Shown: positions 9,929 to 19,217 of the stretch, piece after piece
Layout: each line of letters begins with the position of its first letter
How positions within the stretch are numbered: the stretch's first letter is position 1
DNA from: Chryseobacterium camelliae
GTDB lineage: Bacteria; Bacteroidota; Bacteroidia; Flavobacteriales; Weeksellaceae
Reading direction: 5' to 3'
Length of the DNA: 64,000 nucleotides
NCBI RefSeq assembly: GCF_002770595.1
Contig: NZ_CP022986.1
Location: forward strand, 3,658,001 to 3,722,000
Program-made: the position numbers and the translations under genes
The notes under the pieces: generated by a model
What the model was told of the DNA's origin: nothing
The model's input: only the letters and a program-made list of their open reading frames with translations
Databases searched by the model: none

Positions 9929-10279
9929 TTATTGTTTTACGATCTGCGTGACCTTTTGGGTATTGTCACTCAGGATATACCGGATCAGGTACTTCCCCGG
10001 TTTCAGTTTTTCAAGATTGATTTCCCCGGTATTCATGTTAACCGTGTAATTGGCTACCTGGGTTCCCAGGATAGAATAGAAGGTAACACTTTTGATTTTC
10101 AGGGAGGCGTCCTTGGCTTTTACAATTAAAAAGTCCTTCGCCGGATTAGGGTACGCTACCAGAACTCCGTCATCAGATTTCTGGGAAACAAATCCCGGTT
10201 CCCTAAGCTGAGCTTTGGCATGGCCGGAAAATCCGACAAGAGCACCTGTAAAAAGAAATAAAAGTAAAAGTTTTTTCAT
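9929..10279 (-). CDS. Small secreted protein with T9SS type A sorting domain
   Basis: This 116-residue protein is almost only a signal peptide (MKKLLLLFLFTGALVGFSGHAKA) plus a T9SS type A C-terminal domain. The sorting domain shows YPNPAKDFLIVK, a middle strand ending in GTQVANY, and LKPGKYLIRYI. The mature protein therefore has almost no cargo. Such CTD-only proteins are common in Chryseobacterium and their role is unknown. ATG 10279 was chosen because the signal peptide begins there; upstream in-frame codons overlap the promoter. It has its own promoter and terminator. Confidence 0.85.
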   Translation of the reverse strand: MKKLLLLFLFTGALVGFSGHAKAQLREPGFVSQKSDDGVLVAYPNPAKDFLIVKAKDASLKIKSVTFYSILGTQVANYTVNMNTGEINLEKLKPGKYLIRYILSDNTQKVTQIVKQ

Positions 10280-10308
10280 CAAATAAATATTTCGGATAGA
10301 TTTAACAG

Positions 10309-10339
10309 CAAAAATAGAAAAATCTACCCGTCTCTGCAA
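10309..10339 (-). promoter_or_regulatory. Promoter of the small T9SS gene
   Basis: Read on the minus strand, TTG (10337-10339), a 20-base spacer and TATTTTTG (10309-10316) match the flavobacterial consensus, 30 bases before the ATG. Confidence 0.65.
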
Positions 10340-10342
10340 TAG

Positions 10343-11389
<1,047 letters not shown>

Positions 11390-11394
11390 GTCTT

Positions 11395-11460
11395 GAGTTA
11401 TGAGTTATAAGTTATGAGTGATTTTCAGCAACTCATGACTTATAACTCTTCACTCATAAC
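11395..11460. repeat. Imperfect palindromic repeat between convergent genes
   Basis: GAGTTATAAGTTATGAGT (11402-11419) is mirrored by ACTCATGACTTATAACTC (11431-11448), 17 of 18 bases pairing, with further related words on both sides. It lies between hemB and the convergent minus-strand gene and could end transcription both ways. Its GAGTTATGAGT words look like a dispersed low-complexity family. Confidence 0.65.
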
Positions 11461-11465
11461 GTTCA

Positions 11466-12194
11466 TCAGCTTATATCAAAATCCTTCCCTTTGGTAAATG
11501 TTGCAGCAAAAGGGGCCTGGCTGCCTGAATACTTAAGTACAAAATGCTTTTGGGTATCCGTATCTACTTTGGCGTCCACTTCTACATGGTCTGTCTGGAA
11601 ACTTACATCCAATGCTATCCCCGAATCCTTTTCCAGGAAAATCTCAACGCTTTCAGCATAAAACAATGCTGTACTCAGGTAATTGAATTTAATGTTTTTA
11701 CGGTAGGTCTTGGATTTAGCCTGCGTAAAAATGGAGAAGTTCCTTAAAATCTCAATTCCCGGGGAATCAATATTCGTGATACGCGATTTTGTAACCCCAT
11801 TGACCCTAACCGAAAAAGTTTTGGCATTCTTAATATTTCCGTTGACCCCGATATTGAATAATGACGGAAGGGAAAGCCCGTACTCAATCATGCTGTCCTT
11901 TGTGAATTCAAAGTCAGGGATCAAAGCCGGGTTTTTAGGGATGTTCATGAGCTGATGCTTCACGTAATTCAGGTTGTCACCGGAAAACAGGTATCCGATG
12001 AGGTTGTTGCCTGTTGTCCGCCAGTTCCTGCCGTTCCATTCAAAAATTTCGCCTAGCAGCGTATCTGTGGAAGAATGCGGAAGAAGATCCATATCCTGCC
12101 ATTTGAAAACTTCCTTTGCGTACGGTTTGCGGTCGATGATGTTGATTCCCAGGTCCAGAGCCAGGAGGTCCGTTAATTCTTGGTTATTGTCCAT
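11466..12194 (-). CDS. Hypothetical protein of unknown function
   Basis: I do not recognise this 242-residue protein. It has no signal peptide or membrane helix. Composition is ordinary with many beta-prone stretches, and the C-terminal part (about 110-235) alternates short strands (TFSVRVNGVTKSRIT, GIALDVSFQTDHVEV), suggesting a beta-rich fold. Codon use is like the neighbours. It stands alone: the nearest gene upstream on the same strand is the TM2 protein, 75 bp away, and the palindrome at 11395-11460 lies downstream. A cytoplasmic location is inferred from the lack of targeting signals. Confidence 0.7.
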   Translation of the reverse strand: MDNNQELTDLLALDLGINIIDRKPYAKEVFKWQDMDLLPHSSTDTLLGEIFEWNGRNWRTTGNNLIGYLFSGDNLNYVKHQLMNIPKNPALIPDFEFTKDSMIEYGLSLPSLFNIGVNGNIKNAKTFSVRVNGVTKSRITNIDSPGIEILRNFSIFTQAKSKTYRKNIKFNYLSTALFYAESVEIFLEKDSGIALDVSFQTDHVEVDAKVDTDTQKHFVLKYSGSQAPFAATFTKGKDFDIS

Positions 12195-12269
12195 AATAGT
12201 AGTTCTGTTGATTGGTGTTATAAAATTATGGCAAAAAACCAGAAAAGCCTTACACTTTTGTGTTAAAAC

Positions 12270-12563
12270 TTAGAACCAGCCTTTTTTGCCATAGACATAG
12301 GTGTCGTCAAACTGTTTATCGCTCATGAAAAGGTAGATAATCCCTTCGATAAAAGGAATAACAGAGGCTAAACCGAATGTCACTACATTAAGCACCAGCT
12401 GGATAATTCCTTCTTTGGTGTACCCAAGATAAAACTTGTTCAGGGCAAGCCAGCCTACCAGGATGCCCAGCAGGGCGGCAGGGATCTTCTTCTCTGAGCG
12501 GTAAGGAAGGTTGTTATTGTTCGGGTTCTGCTGATTTCCTGTGGTGTAACCGTAATTTTCCAT
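12270..12563 (-). CDS. TM2 domain-containing membrane protein
   Basis: This 97-residue protein has a polar, asparagine-rich N-terminus (about 1-26) and a TM2 domain: a first helix ALLGILVGWLALNKFYLGYT with the typical GxxxLxKFYLG turn, then a second helix around VLNVVTFGLASVIPFIEGI. TM2 proteins are small two-helix inner-membrane proteins of unclear role. The gene may be co-transcribed with the hypothetical protein downstream (75 bp gap). Confidence 0.85.
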   Translation of the reverse strand: MENYGYTTGNQQNPNNNNLPYRSEKKIPAALLGILVGWLALNKFYLGYTKEGIIQLVLNVVTFGLASVIPFIEGIIYLFMSDKQFDDTYVYGKKGWF

Positions 12564-12685
12564 TGTTATATTTTTTTAAGGTGATCGTTCATGATTAGTA
12601 TTAAGAATGCTGGTAAAAGTTACACCTTTTCAAGATAAAAGACAATGAGTAACTTCCCTGTAGAATTACTATACTTCATCTAGCA

Positions 12686-12717
12686 TTGCTATAACTTGCA
12701 GCAATTTTATATATTTG
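12686..12717 (+). promoter_or_regulatory. Promoter of lptB
   Basis: TTG 12686-12688, a 21-base spacer and TATATTTG 12710-12717 fit the flavobacterial consensus. The ATG follows after only 4 bases, so the transcript is likely leaderless or nearly so. Confidence 0.65.
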
Positions 12718-12721
12718 CCCT

Positions 12722-13783
12722 ATGATTTTACGAGGAGAAAACTTAATCAAGGAATACGGCCCCAAAAAAGTGGTGAAAGGTGTTTCCGTACAGGTTCAGC
12801 AGGGAGAAATTGTAGGATTGCTTGGTCCGAACGGTGCCGGTAAAACCACTTCTTTTTACATGATTGTGGGACTGGTGAAGCCTACTTCCGGTAAAATCTT
12901 CCTTGATAAGCAGGAAATCACTACAGATGCCATGTACCGCAGGGCGCAGAAAGGAATCGGATACCTGGCTCAGGAAGCGTCGGTATTCAGGAAGCTTTCC
13001 GTGGAAGAAAACATCATGGGCGTATTGCAGCTGACCAAGCTCTCCAAACGTGAACAGCAGATGAAATGCGATGAACTGGTGGAAGAATTCTCATTGCAGC
13101 ACGTACGCAAAAACCGTGGGGACCTTCTTTCCGGAGGAGAGCGGAGGAGAACGGAGATCGCAAGGTGCCTGGCTACCAGTCCGAACTTCATCCTTCTCGA
13201 TGAACCCTTTGCCGGAGTAGACCCGATTGCCGTGGAAGACATCCAGAAGATCGTACGGAGCCTGGTTGATAAAAATATCGGCATCCTGATCACGGACCAT
13301 AATGTTCAGCAGACTTTGGCCATTACGAACAAGACCTATATTATGTTCGAAGGAAGGATCCTGAAAGAGGGGCTTCCGGAAGACCTGGCCAATGATCCGC
13401 AGGTAAGGGAAGCCTATCTTGGTGAAAACTTCGTTTACCAGAGCCTTTCGGATAAAACCAAAAAGAAAAAATACCTTTATAACATCTGGGCAGGGAATTT
13501 TGATTCCAAAACCCAGCTTCAGGGCTTTGTGGATGAGAATTTCCCGCAATTTGACGACCTTAGGATCATGCACGGCTTTGAAGATATCAGCTTTGCTTCT
13601 CTGGCTAATTCAGAAATTGAGCACATCTTCAATGACGTGATTGACAAGAATGCCAATAATGCATTTGTATTCCAGAAAAAAGAAATCAACTCACAGTATT
13701 CCAAAGAGCAGGCGGATGCAGAATCCAGAGCGGCAGCACGCCCTGAACTGCATTATGTGACCACCTACGTGTATGAGGGATAA
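12722..13783 (+). CDS. lptB: LPS export ABC transporter ATPase LptB with a C-terminal extension
   Basis: Residues about 1-240 are a typical LptB, the cytoplasmic ATPase that drives LPS extraction from the inner membrane through LptFG. Walker A is GPNGAGKTT, the signature is LLSGGERRR, and Walker B is FILLDEPFAGVDP with the LptB-like ITDHNV switch. LptB proteins normally end near residue 240-245. Here the frame continues about 110 residues, beginning KKKKYLYNIWAGNFDS. That start recalls Imm22-type immunity domains (WxGxF), but this is only a visual likeness. The gene has its own near-leaderless promoter and a terminator 38 bp after the stop. Confidence 0.9.
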   Translation: MILRGENLIKEYGPKKVVKGVSVQVQQGEIVGLLGPNGAGKTTSFYMIVGLVKPTSGKIFLDKQEITTDAMYRRAQKGIGYLAQEASVFRKLSVEENIMGVLQLTKLSKREQQMKCDELVEEFSLQHVRKNRGDLLSGGERRRTEIARCLATSPNFILLDEPFAGVDPIAVEDIQKIVRSLVDKNIGILITDHNVQQTLAITNKTYIMFEGRILKEGLPEDLANDPQVREAYLGENFVYQSLSDKTKKKKYLYNIWAGNFDSKTQLQGFVDENFPQFDDLRIMHGFEDISFASLANSEIEHIFNDVIDKNANNAFVFQKKEINSQYSKEQADAESRAAARPELHYVTTYVYEG

Positions 13784-13820
13784 TATTTAACACAGAAACT
13801 TCTTGTTTAAAAATAGAATA

Positions 13821-13855
13821 AAACGTACCTTTTCTTTCGGAAACGGTACGTTTTA
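13821..13855 (+). terminator. Intrinsic terminator after lptB
   Basis: The stem AAACGTACC / GGTACGTTT encloses a 15-base loop and is followed by TTTTAG, 38 bp after the lptB stop and just before the next gene. Confidence 0.7.
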
Positions 13856-13868
13856 GTTAAATGAAGTC

Positions 13869-15677
13869 ATGGCAAAACCTTTTACCAGAACCCTTACTTT
13901 ATTCGGAATCTATAAGCAGCTGATCGTGTTCATCCGCCCATACCGGCTGATGATTTACGGAACGCTGTTCCTCACTTTTCTCGGTGCACTCGCTGCCCAG
14001 GTCAATCCCATCGTCCTGAAATATACGGTAGATGAGGTTACGCAGCTTACCAAACTACCGCATCCGATGTCCGAAGGAATCCACGTTCTCATTGTGATAT
14101 CGATTATCCTGCTGGGTAAGGAGCTGCTGAACATTTTCATCAATTTCGGCCAGAAATTTTACGGTGAGAAAATCAGGATCAATGTAAGTTCGGTGTTGGC
14201 ACAGTCGGCCATCGATAAAATCCTTACCTACAGGGTTGCTTATTTCAATGATGAAAACCACGATTCCGGAAAGCTCCAGATCAGGATCGACCGTGGTATT
14301 GAAAGCCTTACTCGCCTGGTCCAGAACTTCTTTATCGATATGCTGCCGTTGTTCTCCAATGCCTTTATTGCTTTGATCATTATGTACATGCAGAATGTGT
14401 ATGTAGGCGCCGTTTCCACGGTGATTGTACCGGTGTATTTCTATATCAGTTCATTACAGGCAAGAAAACTGAGCGGCGTGCGGAGAAAGCTGAGGAATCA
14501 GCGTGAGCAGAAAACTTCCGGCCTGCTGAACCTCATCAGCTCCATTATGGTCATCAAAAGCTTCGTAAGGGAAAAATTTGAGGGTAAAAAACAGTATGAC
14601 CTGCAGATGCAGCTGATGGAAAGCCAGATGTTCACACGCAGGACCAATTTTATTTATGACGGACTGAAAACCTTCATCGAGCAGTTTGGTGTTGTGCTGA
14701 TCATCCTTTTGACGGTTTACCTGGTTCTGGACCAGCAGATGACCATCGGTGCCATTATGCTTCATATCATGCTCTTTAATAATGTCTCTGCACCAATCCG
14801 GCAGCTGCACAGGATCTATGACGATATGAACGATGCGATGATCTATGCCGAAGGTTATTTCGATATTTTAAATGCCGATGATGAAAAAGAGCCGGATGGA
14901 AAACTTCAGGAAAAAGATATCAAAGGGACTTTTGAACTGAAAAATGTAAGTTTTACCTATCCGAACGGAACGCAGGCCCTGCACGGGGTTTCCATGACCA
15001 TAGAAAACGGGAAGACTACTGCACTGGTCGGATTAAGCGGTGCCGGAAAATCAACTGTGATCAACCTGCTCTGTAAGTTCTATCTTCCGGATTCCGGATG
15101 TATCCTGTTGGACGGCATAGACCTGAATGAATACGAAAATACTTTTCTCAGGGACGATCTCGGCCTCGTACTCCAGAAAAACCATATTTTCCAGGGAAGC
15201 ATTGAAGACAATATCCGTTATGGAAATATGAATGCCAGTTTTGAAGAGATCGAAGCAGCTGCCAGAAAGGCCTATCTCCATGAGCAGATCATGGATCTGC
15301 CGGATCAGTATCAGCATGATGCTACCCAGCTCTCGGGAGGGCAGCAGCAGAGGATTGCCATTGCAAGGCTCTTCCTGAAAGATCCGCCTATTATATTCCT
15401 GGATGAACCTACGGCCAGCCTGGATGCCATTGCTACGGAGCAGATCAAAAATTCACTGGACGCCATCAAAGAAGGCAGGACAGTAGTGATTATTTCCCAC
15501 TCATTATCCCAGATCCTGGATGCCGATACCATTTACGTTATGAAAAAGGGCAGGGTAGTGGAACATGGCACCCATGATGAACTAGTACAGAAAAACGGAA
15601 CCTACCGGGAAATCTTCGATGCTTCGGCCCGAAGCCTGAACCTGGATAAACTCGTGAGTACGTTTAAAGACCAGTAA
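13869..15677 (+). CDS. ABC exporter with fused membrane and ATPase domains (MsbA-like)
   Basis: This 602-residue half-transporter has a six-helix transmembrane domain (about 1-330) and a C-terminal nucleotide-binding domain. Walker A is GLSGAGKST, the signature is LSGGQQQR, Walker B is IIFLDEPTAS, and the switch is ISHSLSQI. It works as a homodimer in lipid, peptide or drug export. The lptB gene just upstream would suit lipid A flipping, but other MsbA-like exporters are common and the substrate is not proven. ATG 13869 is used; the ATG at 13861 is out of frame. Confidence 0.88.
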   Translation: MAKPFTRTLTLFGIYKQLIVFIRPYRLMIYGTLFLTFLGALAAQVNPIVLKYTVDEVTQLTKLPHPMSEGIHVLIVISIILLGKELLNIFINFGQKFYGEKIRINVSSVLAQSAIDKILTYRVAYFNDENHDSGKLQIRIDRGIESLTRLVQNFFIDMLPLFSNAFIALIIMYMQNVYVGAVSTVIVPVYFYISSLQARKLSGVRRKLRNQREQKTSGLLNLISSIMVIKSFVREKFEGKKQYDLQMQLMESQMFTRRTNFIYDGLKTFIEQFGVVLIILLTVYLVLDQQMTIGAIMLHIMLFNNVSAPIRQLHRIYDDMNDAMIYAEGYFDILNADDEKEPDGKLQEKDIKGTFELKNVSFTYPNGTQALHGVSMTIENGKTTALVGLSGAGKSTVINLLCKFYLPDSGCILLDGIDLNEYENTFLRDDLGLVLQKNHIFQGSIEDNIRYGNMNASFEEIEAAARKAYLHEQIMDLPDQYQHDATQLSGGQQQRIAIARLFLKDPPIIFLDEPTASLDAIATEQIKNSLDAIKEGRTVVIISHSLSQILDADTIYVMKKGRVVEHGTHDELVQKNGTYREIFDASARSLNLDKLVSTFKDQ

Positions 15678-15682
15678 TATAT

Positions 15683-15775
15683 CAATGTAGCAATATAACA
15701 ATGTAGCAGTGTAACAATGACCTTGCATTAATTATCACTCATCAATTATCATTTATCAACTATCAATCATCTCTC
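15683..15775. repeat. Low-complexity intergenic repeat words
   Basis: Two degenerate word families lie here: CAATGTAGCAATATAA-type words, then ATCACTCATCAATTATCATT-type words. The second family recurs inside the coding sequence at 27670-27735. Confidence 0.6.
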
Positions 15776-15781
15776 GTCCCC

Positions 15782-16732
15782 ATGAACGACCATTATCTCA
15801 AAAAACTCGACAGGGTAACCGCCATTCTCACTCAGCTGCAGTCCAGACCTTTGGTACGGGCGCAGGATCTTGCGAAGAAGTTTGAGGTGAGCATCCGGAC
15901 TATTTACCGGGATATCAAAACCCTGGAGCATGCAGGAATTCCTATTGTGGGTGAAGCGGGGAGCGGCTATTCTTTGATGGACGGTTATAAGCTGCCGCCT
16001 GTCATGTTTACGAAGGAAGAAGTTTTGAGTTTCATTACGGCAGAAAAGCTGATGCAGAAATTTTCAGACCAGAGTTTGGGAATCCACCACCAGAATGCCA
16101 TGGAAAAACTGCGTTCCGTATTGAGGTATTCGGATAAGAACCTGATCCAGAGTGTCGAGAAGCAGGTCGATATCTTCAATTATCATCCGGTTTCCGGTGA
16201 GAACATCAAAAATGTGATTCCCATCATCATGGAAAGCATAGCTGAAAAGAAACAGCTGACCATAGAATACAGAACGGTGGATGATCAGTTCTCTACCAGG
16301 ACCGTTGAGGTGGTGGGCGTTTTCTTTGAGTTCAATTACTGGTATTTTATGGCTTTCTGTACCTTGCGGAATGATTTCAGGCAGTTCAGGATCGACAGGA
16401 TCCAGCAGATTATAAAAACGCAGAATCCTTTCCTGCAGGAATACGGCCAGATCAATGATTACCGCAGCAAACCCAATGGCAATAAAACCAGGGTAAGGCT
16501 TCTGGTCGATAAAAAAATTGTCGGACACCTGGTCAATTCCAAAAGGTATTACGGGCTCACAGAAGAAATACTGCATGAAGACGGTATTGAGATGATTTTT
16601 GAAACCGACTGGATCGATGAAGGATTTCCGCGCTGGCTGATTACTTTTGCCGATTATGCCCGGGTTCTGGAACCTGATTCCCTCAGAAGCAAAACAAAGG
16701 AATTAGCGGAACGTATCCTGAACAGCTTATAA
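15782..16732 (+). CDS. YafY-type transcriptional regulator with HTH and WYL domains
   Basis: This 316-residue cytoplasmic regulator has an N-terminal helix-turn-helix of the HTH_11 type (about 5-60, with FEVSIRTIYRDIKTLE) and a C-terminal WYL domain, visible as FEFNYWYFMAFCTLRNDFRQFRIDRI. WYL proteins sense nucleic acid or other ligands and often control stress genes. A DinB family gene lies convergent 269 bp downstream, a common pairing, so it may be the target; this is inference. Confidence 0.9.
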   Translation: MNDHYLKKLDRVTAILTQLQSRPLVRAQDLAKKFEVSIRTIYRDIKTLEHAGIPIVGEAGSGYSLMDGYKLPPVMFTKEEVLSFITAEKLMQKFSDQSLGIHHQNAMEKLRSVLRYSDKNLIQSVEKQVDIFNYHPVSGENIKNVIPIIMESIAEKKQLTIEYRTVDDQFSTRTVEVVGVFFEFNYWYFMAFCTLRNDFRQFRIDRIQQIIKTQNPFLQEYGQINDYRSKPNGNKTRVRLLVDKKIVGHLVNSKRYYGLTEEILHEDGIEMIFETDWIDEGFPRWLITFADYARVLEPDSLRSKTKELAERILNSL

Positions 16733-16926
16733 TTCAAAAGGATGCCACGGCTATAAACGCAGGATGGAATGCTGATTCCGTTTAAATATAATCAGTATTT
16801 TATTCCGGATGATATATTTAATCAGTTCTAATTATGATGTGTAATTTTTTTACGTGGTTACTTTTTGTACTCTTCTTCGGAAGCATTTTACCAGCTTTTT
16901 GATCGTACGATCTTTACTAACATAAA

Positions 16927-16957
16927 AATGAGTTCTGCATGCAGCAGAACTCATTTA
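16927..16957. terminator. Intrinsic terminator between convergent genes
   Basis: The hairpin AATGAGTTCTGC / GCAGAACTCATT with a short loop and flanking A/T runs lies between the WYL regulator and the dinB gene. The rest of the 16733-17001 gap shows nothing recognisable. Confidence 0.8.
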
Positions 16958-17001
16958 TTCAGGCTTCCTATTACAGCCTGAGTGTCGTGTATCAATATGG
17001 A

Positions 17002-17514
17002 TTAATGATCAAACCTTTCCCAGAAAAACGGCGGTTCAATACCTAATGCTCTCAGGTATACATAGCCCTGGCCGCGGTGATGTACTTCATTATCAATAAA
17101 GTACAGGAGGTTCTGATAGATTGGGAAATCATACTGTCCGAATAGATTGTAGGATTCCTGGAAACGGCCTTCCGGAATACGGTTGAAATAATCATGGATT
17201 ACTACAGTTTCTTCATCCCACTTGGCCAGGAGTTCAGCCTTGGTAGAAGGGACAAAAGCAGTCTCATCGAAAGCCTCAATCTTACCTTCTACGATTCCCC
17301 TCAAAGCAGGGCCGCCGATGCTGATCAGTTCAACAGCCATTTTGGCGAATGTTCTCAGGCCGCCAATTGAAAATGCAAACAAGTCTTGTTCAGGGAAAGC
17401 TTCGATCACCCTTCTGGTCAGGTTGCGGTGCCCCTGCCAGTGCTCCAGTAATTGTGCAGCATTCATGAATTGTACGGTACCTGCTGGTGTTTCTGTTGAT
17501 GTCATAGTATACAT
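17002..17514 (-). CDS. DinB family protein
   Basis: This 170-residue protein fits the DinB/DfsB four-helix bundle family, small metal-binding proteins often induced by stress and in some species thiol-dependent. The putative metal histidines are seen in HWQGHRNLT (about residue 28), HDYFNRIPE (about 110) and EVHHRGQGYVYLR (about 145). The last motif is the family hallmark. It is unrelated to the DNA polymerase IV also called DinB. A TACCTTTG element lies upstream (17535-17542 on the minus strand). Confidence 0.85.
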   Translation of the reverse strand: MYTMTSTETPAGTVQFMNAAQLLEHWQGHRNLTRRVIEAFPEQDLFAFSIGGLRTFAKMAVELISIGGPALRGIVEGKIEAFDETAFVPSTKAELLAKWDEETVVIHDYFNRIPEGRFQESYNLFGQYDFPIYQNLLYFIDNEVHHRGQGYVYLRALGIEPPFFWERFDH

Positions 17515-17764
17515 TTTTAATGTTGTTTGTACGACAAAGGTAAGACCGGTAGATGACAGCAGTATGTCAGTAGGAATTTGTCAAAAAAAAGATTTTTAAA
17601 TCAATTTGGAATCATGACAGATCAATGTCTGGTATACAATATATTTGTTTGAATCCTGTTCAATCCTTTCGGAAACTTTAGGAATGGATCCGGTAACAGA
17701 CTTACATGTTTAAAAACCTGACAAAAAGCTTGGCCGTTTTAGCTTGAAAAAGTATTTTAGTACT

Positions 17765-18334
17765 ATGAAAATTTATACGAAGACCGGAGACAAAGGCCAG
17801 ACCGCCCTGTATGGCGGAACCAGAGTATCCAAAGCCAGCGCACGGGTGGAAAGCTATGGGAATATAGATGAGCTGAATTCTTTCATCGGCATCGCTAAAA
17901 GCCATATAGAAGATGCAGAAGTATTGAGGCAGCTGAAAAAAATCCAGTTTGACCTGTTCACCGTAGGTTCAGAAGCGGCAACTCCCGCGGATAAGCTGAT
18001 GCTGGCCAATGGGAAATCCCGTCTTCCCCTGGTGATTTCTGAAACCGAAACTGAAGAGCTGGAGCAGTGGATGGATGCATTCGACGAACAGCTGGAGCCC
18101 CTCCAGTATTTTATCCTTCCGGGTGGCGGAAAAGCAGCAACCTTTCTCCATGCGGCACGTACCATTTGCAGGCGTTCCGAACGCTCGCTGGTTTTCCTGA
18201 ACGAATCTGAGGAAGTGCGTCCGGAGCTGATCAAATACCTCAACAGGCTGTCGGACTACCTTTTTGTCCTGGCCAGGTACGTTTCCAAAATCAATCATGA
18301 ACCGGAAGAATACTGGAACCCGAATGAGCGGTAA
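17765..18334 (+). CDS. Cob(I)alamin adenosyltransferase, PduO type
   Basis: The enzyme adenosylates cob(I)alamin with ATP to make coenzyme B12. The 189-residue protein opens with the family hallmark MKIYTKTGDKGQTALYGG and holds the RxxxRRxER-like helix (ARTICRRSERSLV) near residue 140. ATG 17765 was chosen over an in-frame codon at 17744 because the ATP-binding motif starts there. The gene overlaps the thiamine pyrophosphokinase by 11 bp, so the two are coupled, which suggests shared cofactor metabolism. No other cobalamin genes are in the window. Confidence 0.93.
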   Translation: MKIYTKTGDKGQTALYGGTRVSKASARVESYGNIDELNSFIGIAKSHIEDAEVLRQLKKIQFDLFTVGSEAATPADKLMLANGKSRLPLVISETETEELEQWMDAFDEQLEPLQYFILPGGGKAATFLHAARTICRRSERSLVFLNESEEVRPELIKYLNRLSDYLFVLARYVSKINHEPEEYWNPNER

Positions 18335-18947
18335 AGCATTGCTCTTCATTAACGGAGAAGCTCCCAAAAGCCTGCCGGACCCTGAGCTTTACGGGCTGAT
18401 CGCCTGTACGGACGGTGCTTTTCACTACCTGAAGCAACAAAATTTTCCATTGGAAAAGCTCGATTTTATTTCCGGTGACTTTGATTCACATACGGGAAAC
18501 GATGAGAATGTATATGAGGGGAAATTTATTTTTACGCCGGATCAGGATAAAACTGATTTTCACAAGGCCCTGGAAATTATTCTGGAAAAAGGGTTTTCTG
18601 AAGTGGATGTCCTGGGAGGAAGCGGCGGTGAACAGGATCATTTCCTGGGGAACCTTACCGTGGCTTATATGTTCAAAGACCGCATGAATATCCGGTTTTA
18701 TGATCAATTTTCACAGTATTTCTTTATCCCTAAGAATTTTTCCCTCACAGGAATCCAGGGAAGGATGGTATCTCTTTACCCGTTTCCGTCAGCAGGAAAT
18801 ATCGTAACAAAAGGGTTGAACTGGCCGCTGGAAAATGAAGACCTCAGTATTATTTCCAGACTGGGGACAAGGAATTTCGCCGCTGAAAACGAAATATCGG
18901 TAACCTATGAAACGGGAGACCTGCTGATCTTTATCGGTACGCCGTAG
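18324..18947 (+). CDS. Thiamine pyrophosphokinase
   Basis: The enzyme makes thiamine diphosphate from thiamine and ATP. The 207-residue protein begins MSGKALLFINGEAP and contains the catalytic region LDFISGDFDSH, the run DKTDFHKALE and GGSGGEQDHFLGN, all typical of TPK. ATG 18324 was preferred because the conserved region starts there; it lies inside the end of the upstream cobalamin gene. The 270 bp after it, up to speA, hold no recognisable gene. Confidence 0.9.
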   Translation: MSGKALLFINGEAPKSLPDPELYGLIACTDGAFHYLKQQNFPLEKLDFISGDFDSHTGNDENVYEGKFIFTPDQDKTDFHKALEIILEKGFSEVDVLGGSGGEQDHFLGNLTVAYMFKDRMNIRFYDQFSQYFFIPKNFSLTGIQGRMVSLYPFPSAGNIVTKGLNWPLENEDLSIISRLGTRNFAAENEISVTYETGDLLIFIGTP

Positions 18948-19217
18948 CGGTAAGAGCTTTCATCACAGACATCTGTGGGCTCTTCAACGGGTTGCTGAAA
19001 TCATTTAATGTATAGCTGTTGAGGAGATTGCCTGTGATTATTTTTGTATCCGTAATTCAACCAATTATTAAGAGCCGGAATACAGAACAATACTTTTGCC
19101 GGGGCCGTTCTGGCGTGTAAAAGCCGGTGGATAATGTATTTTAAATTTTATAAAAAATTAACACCAAAAAATAAAAGTTTTTTACCAATTTTGTACTCCT
19201 AATTCTCTTATTTAGAA

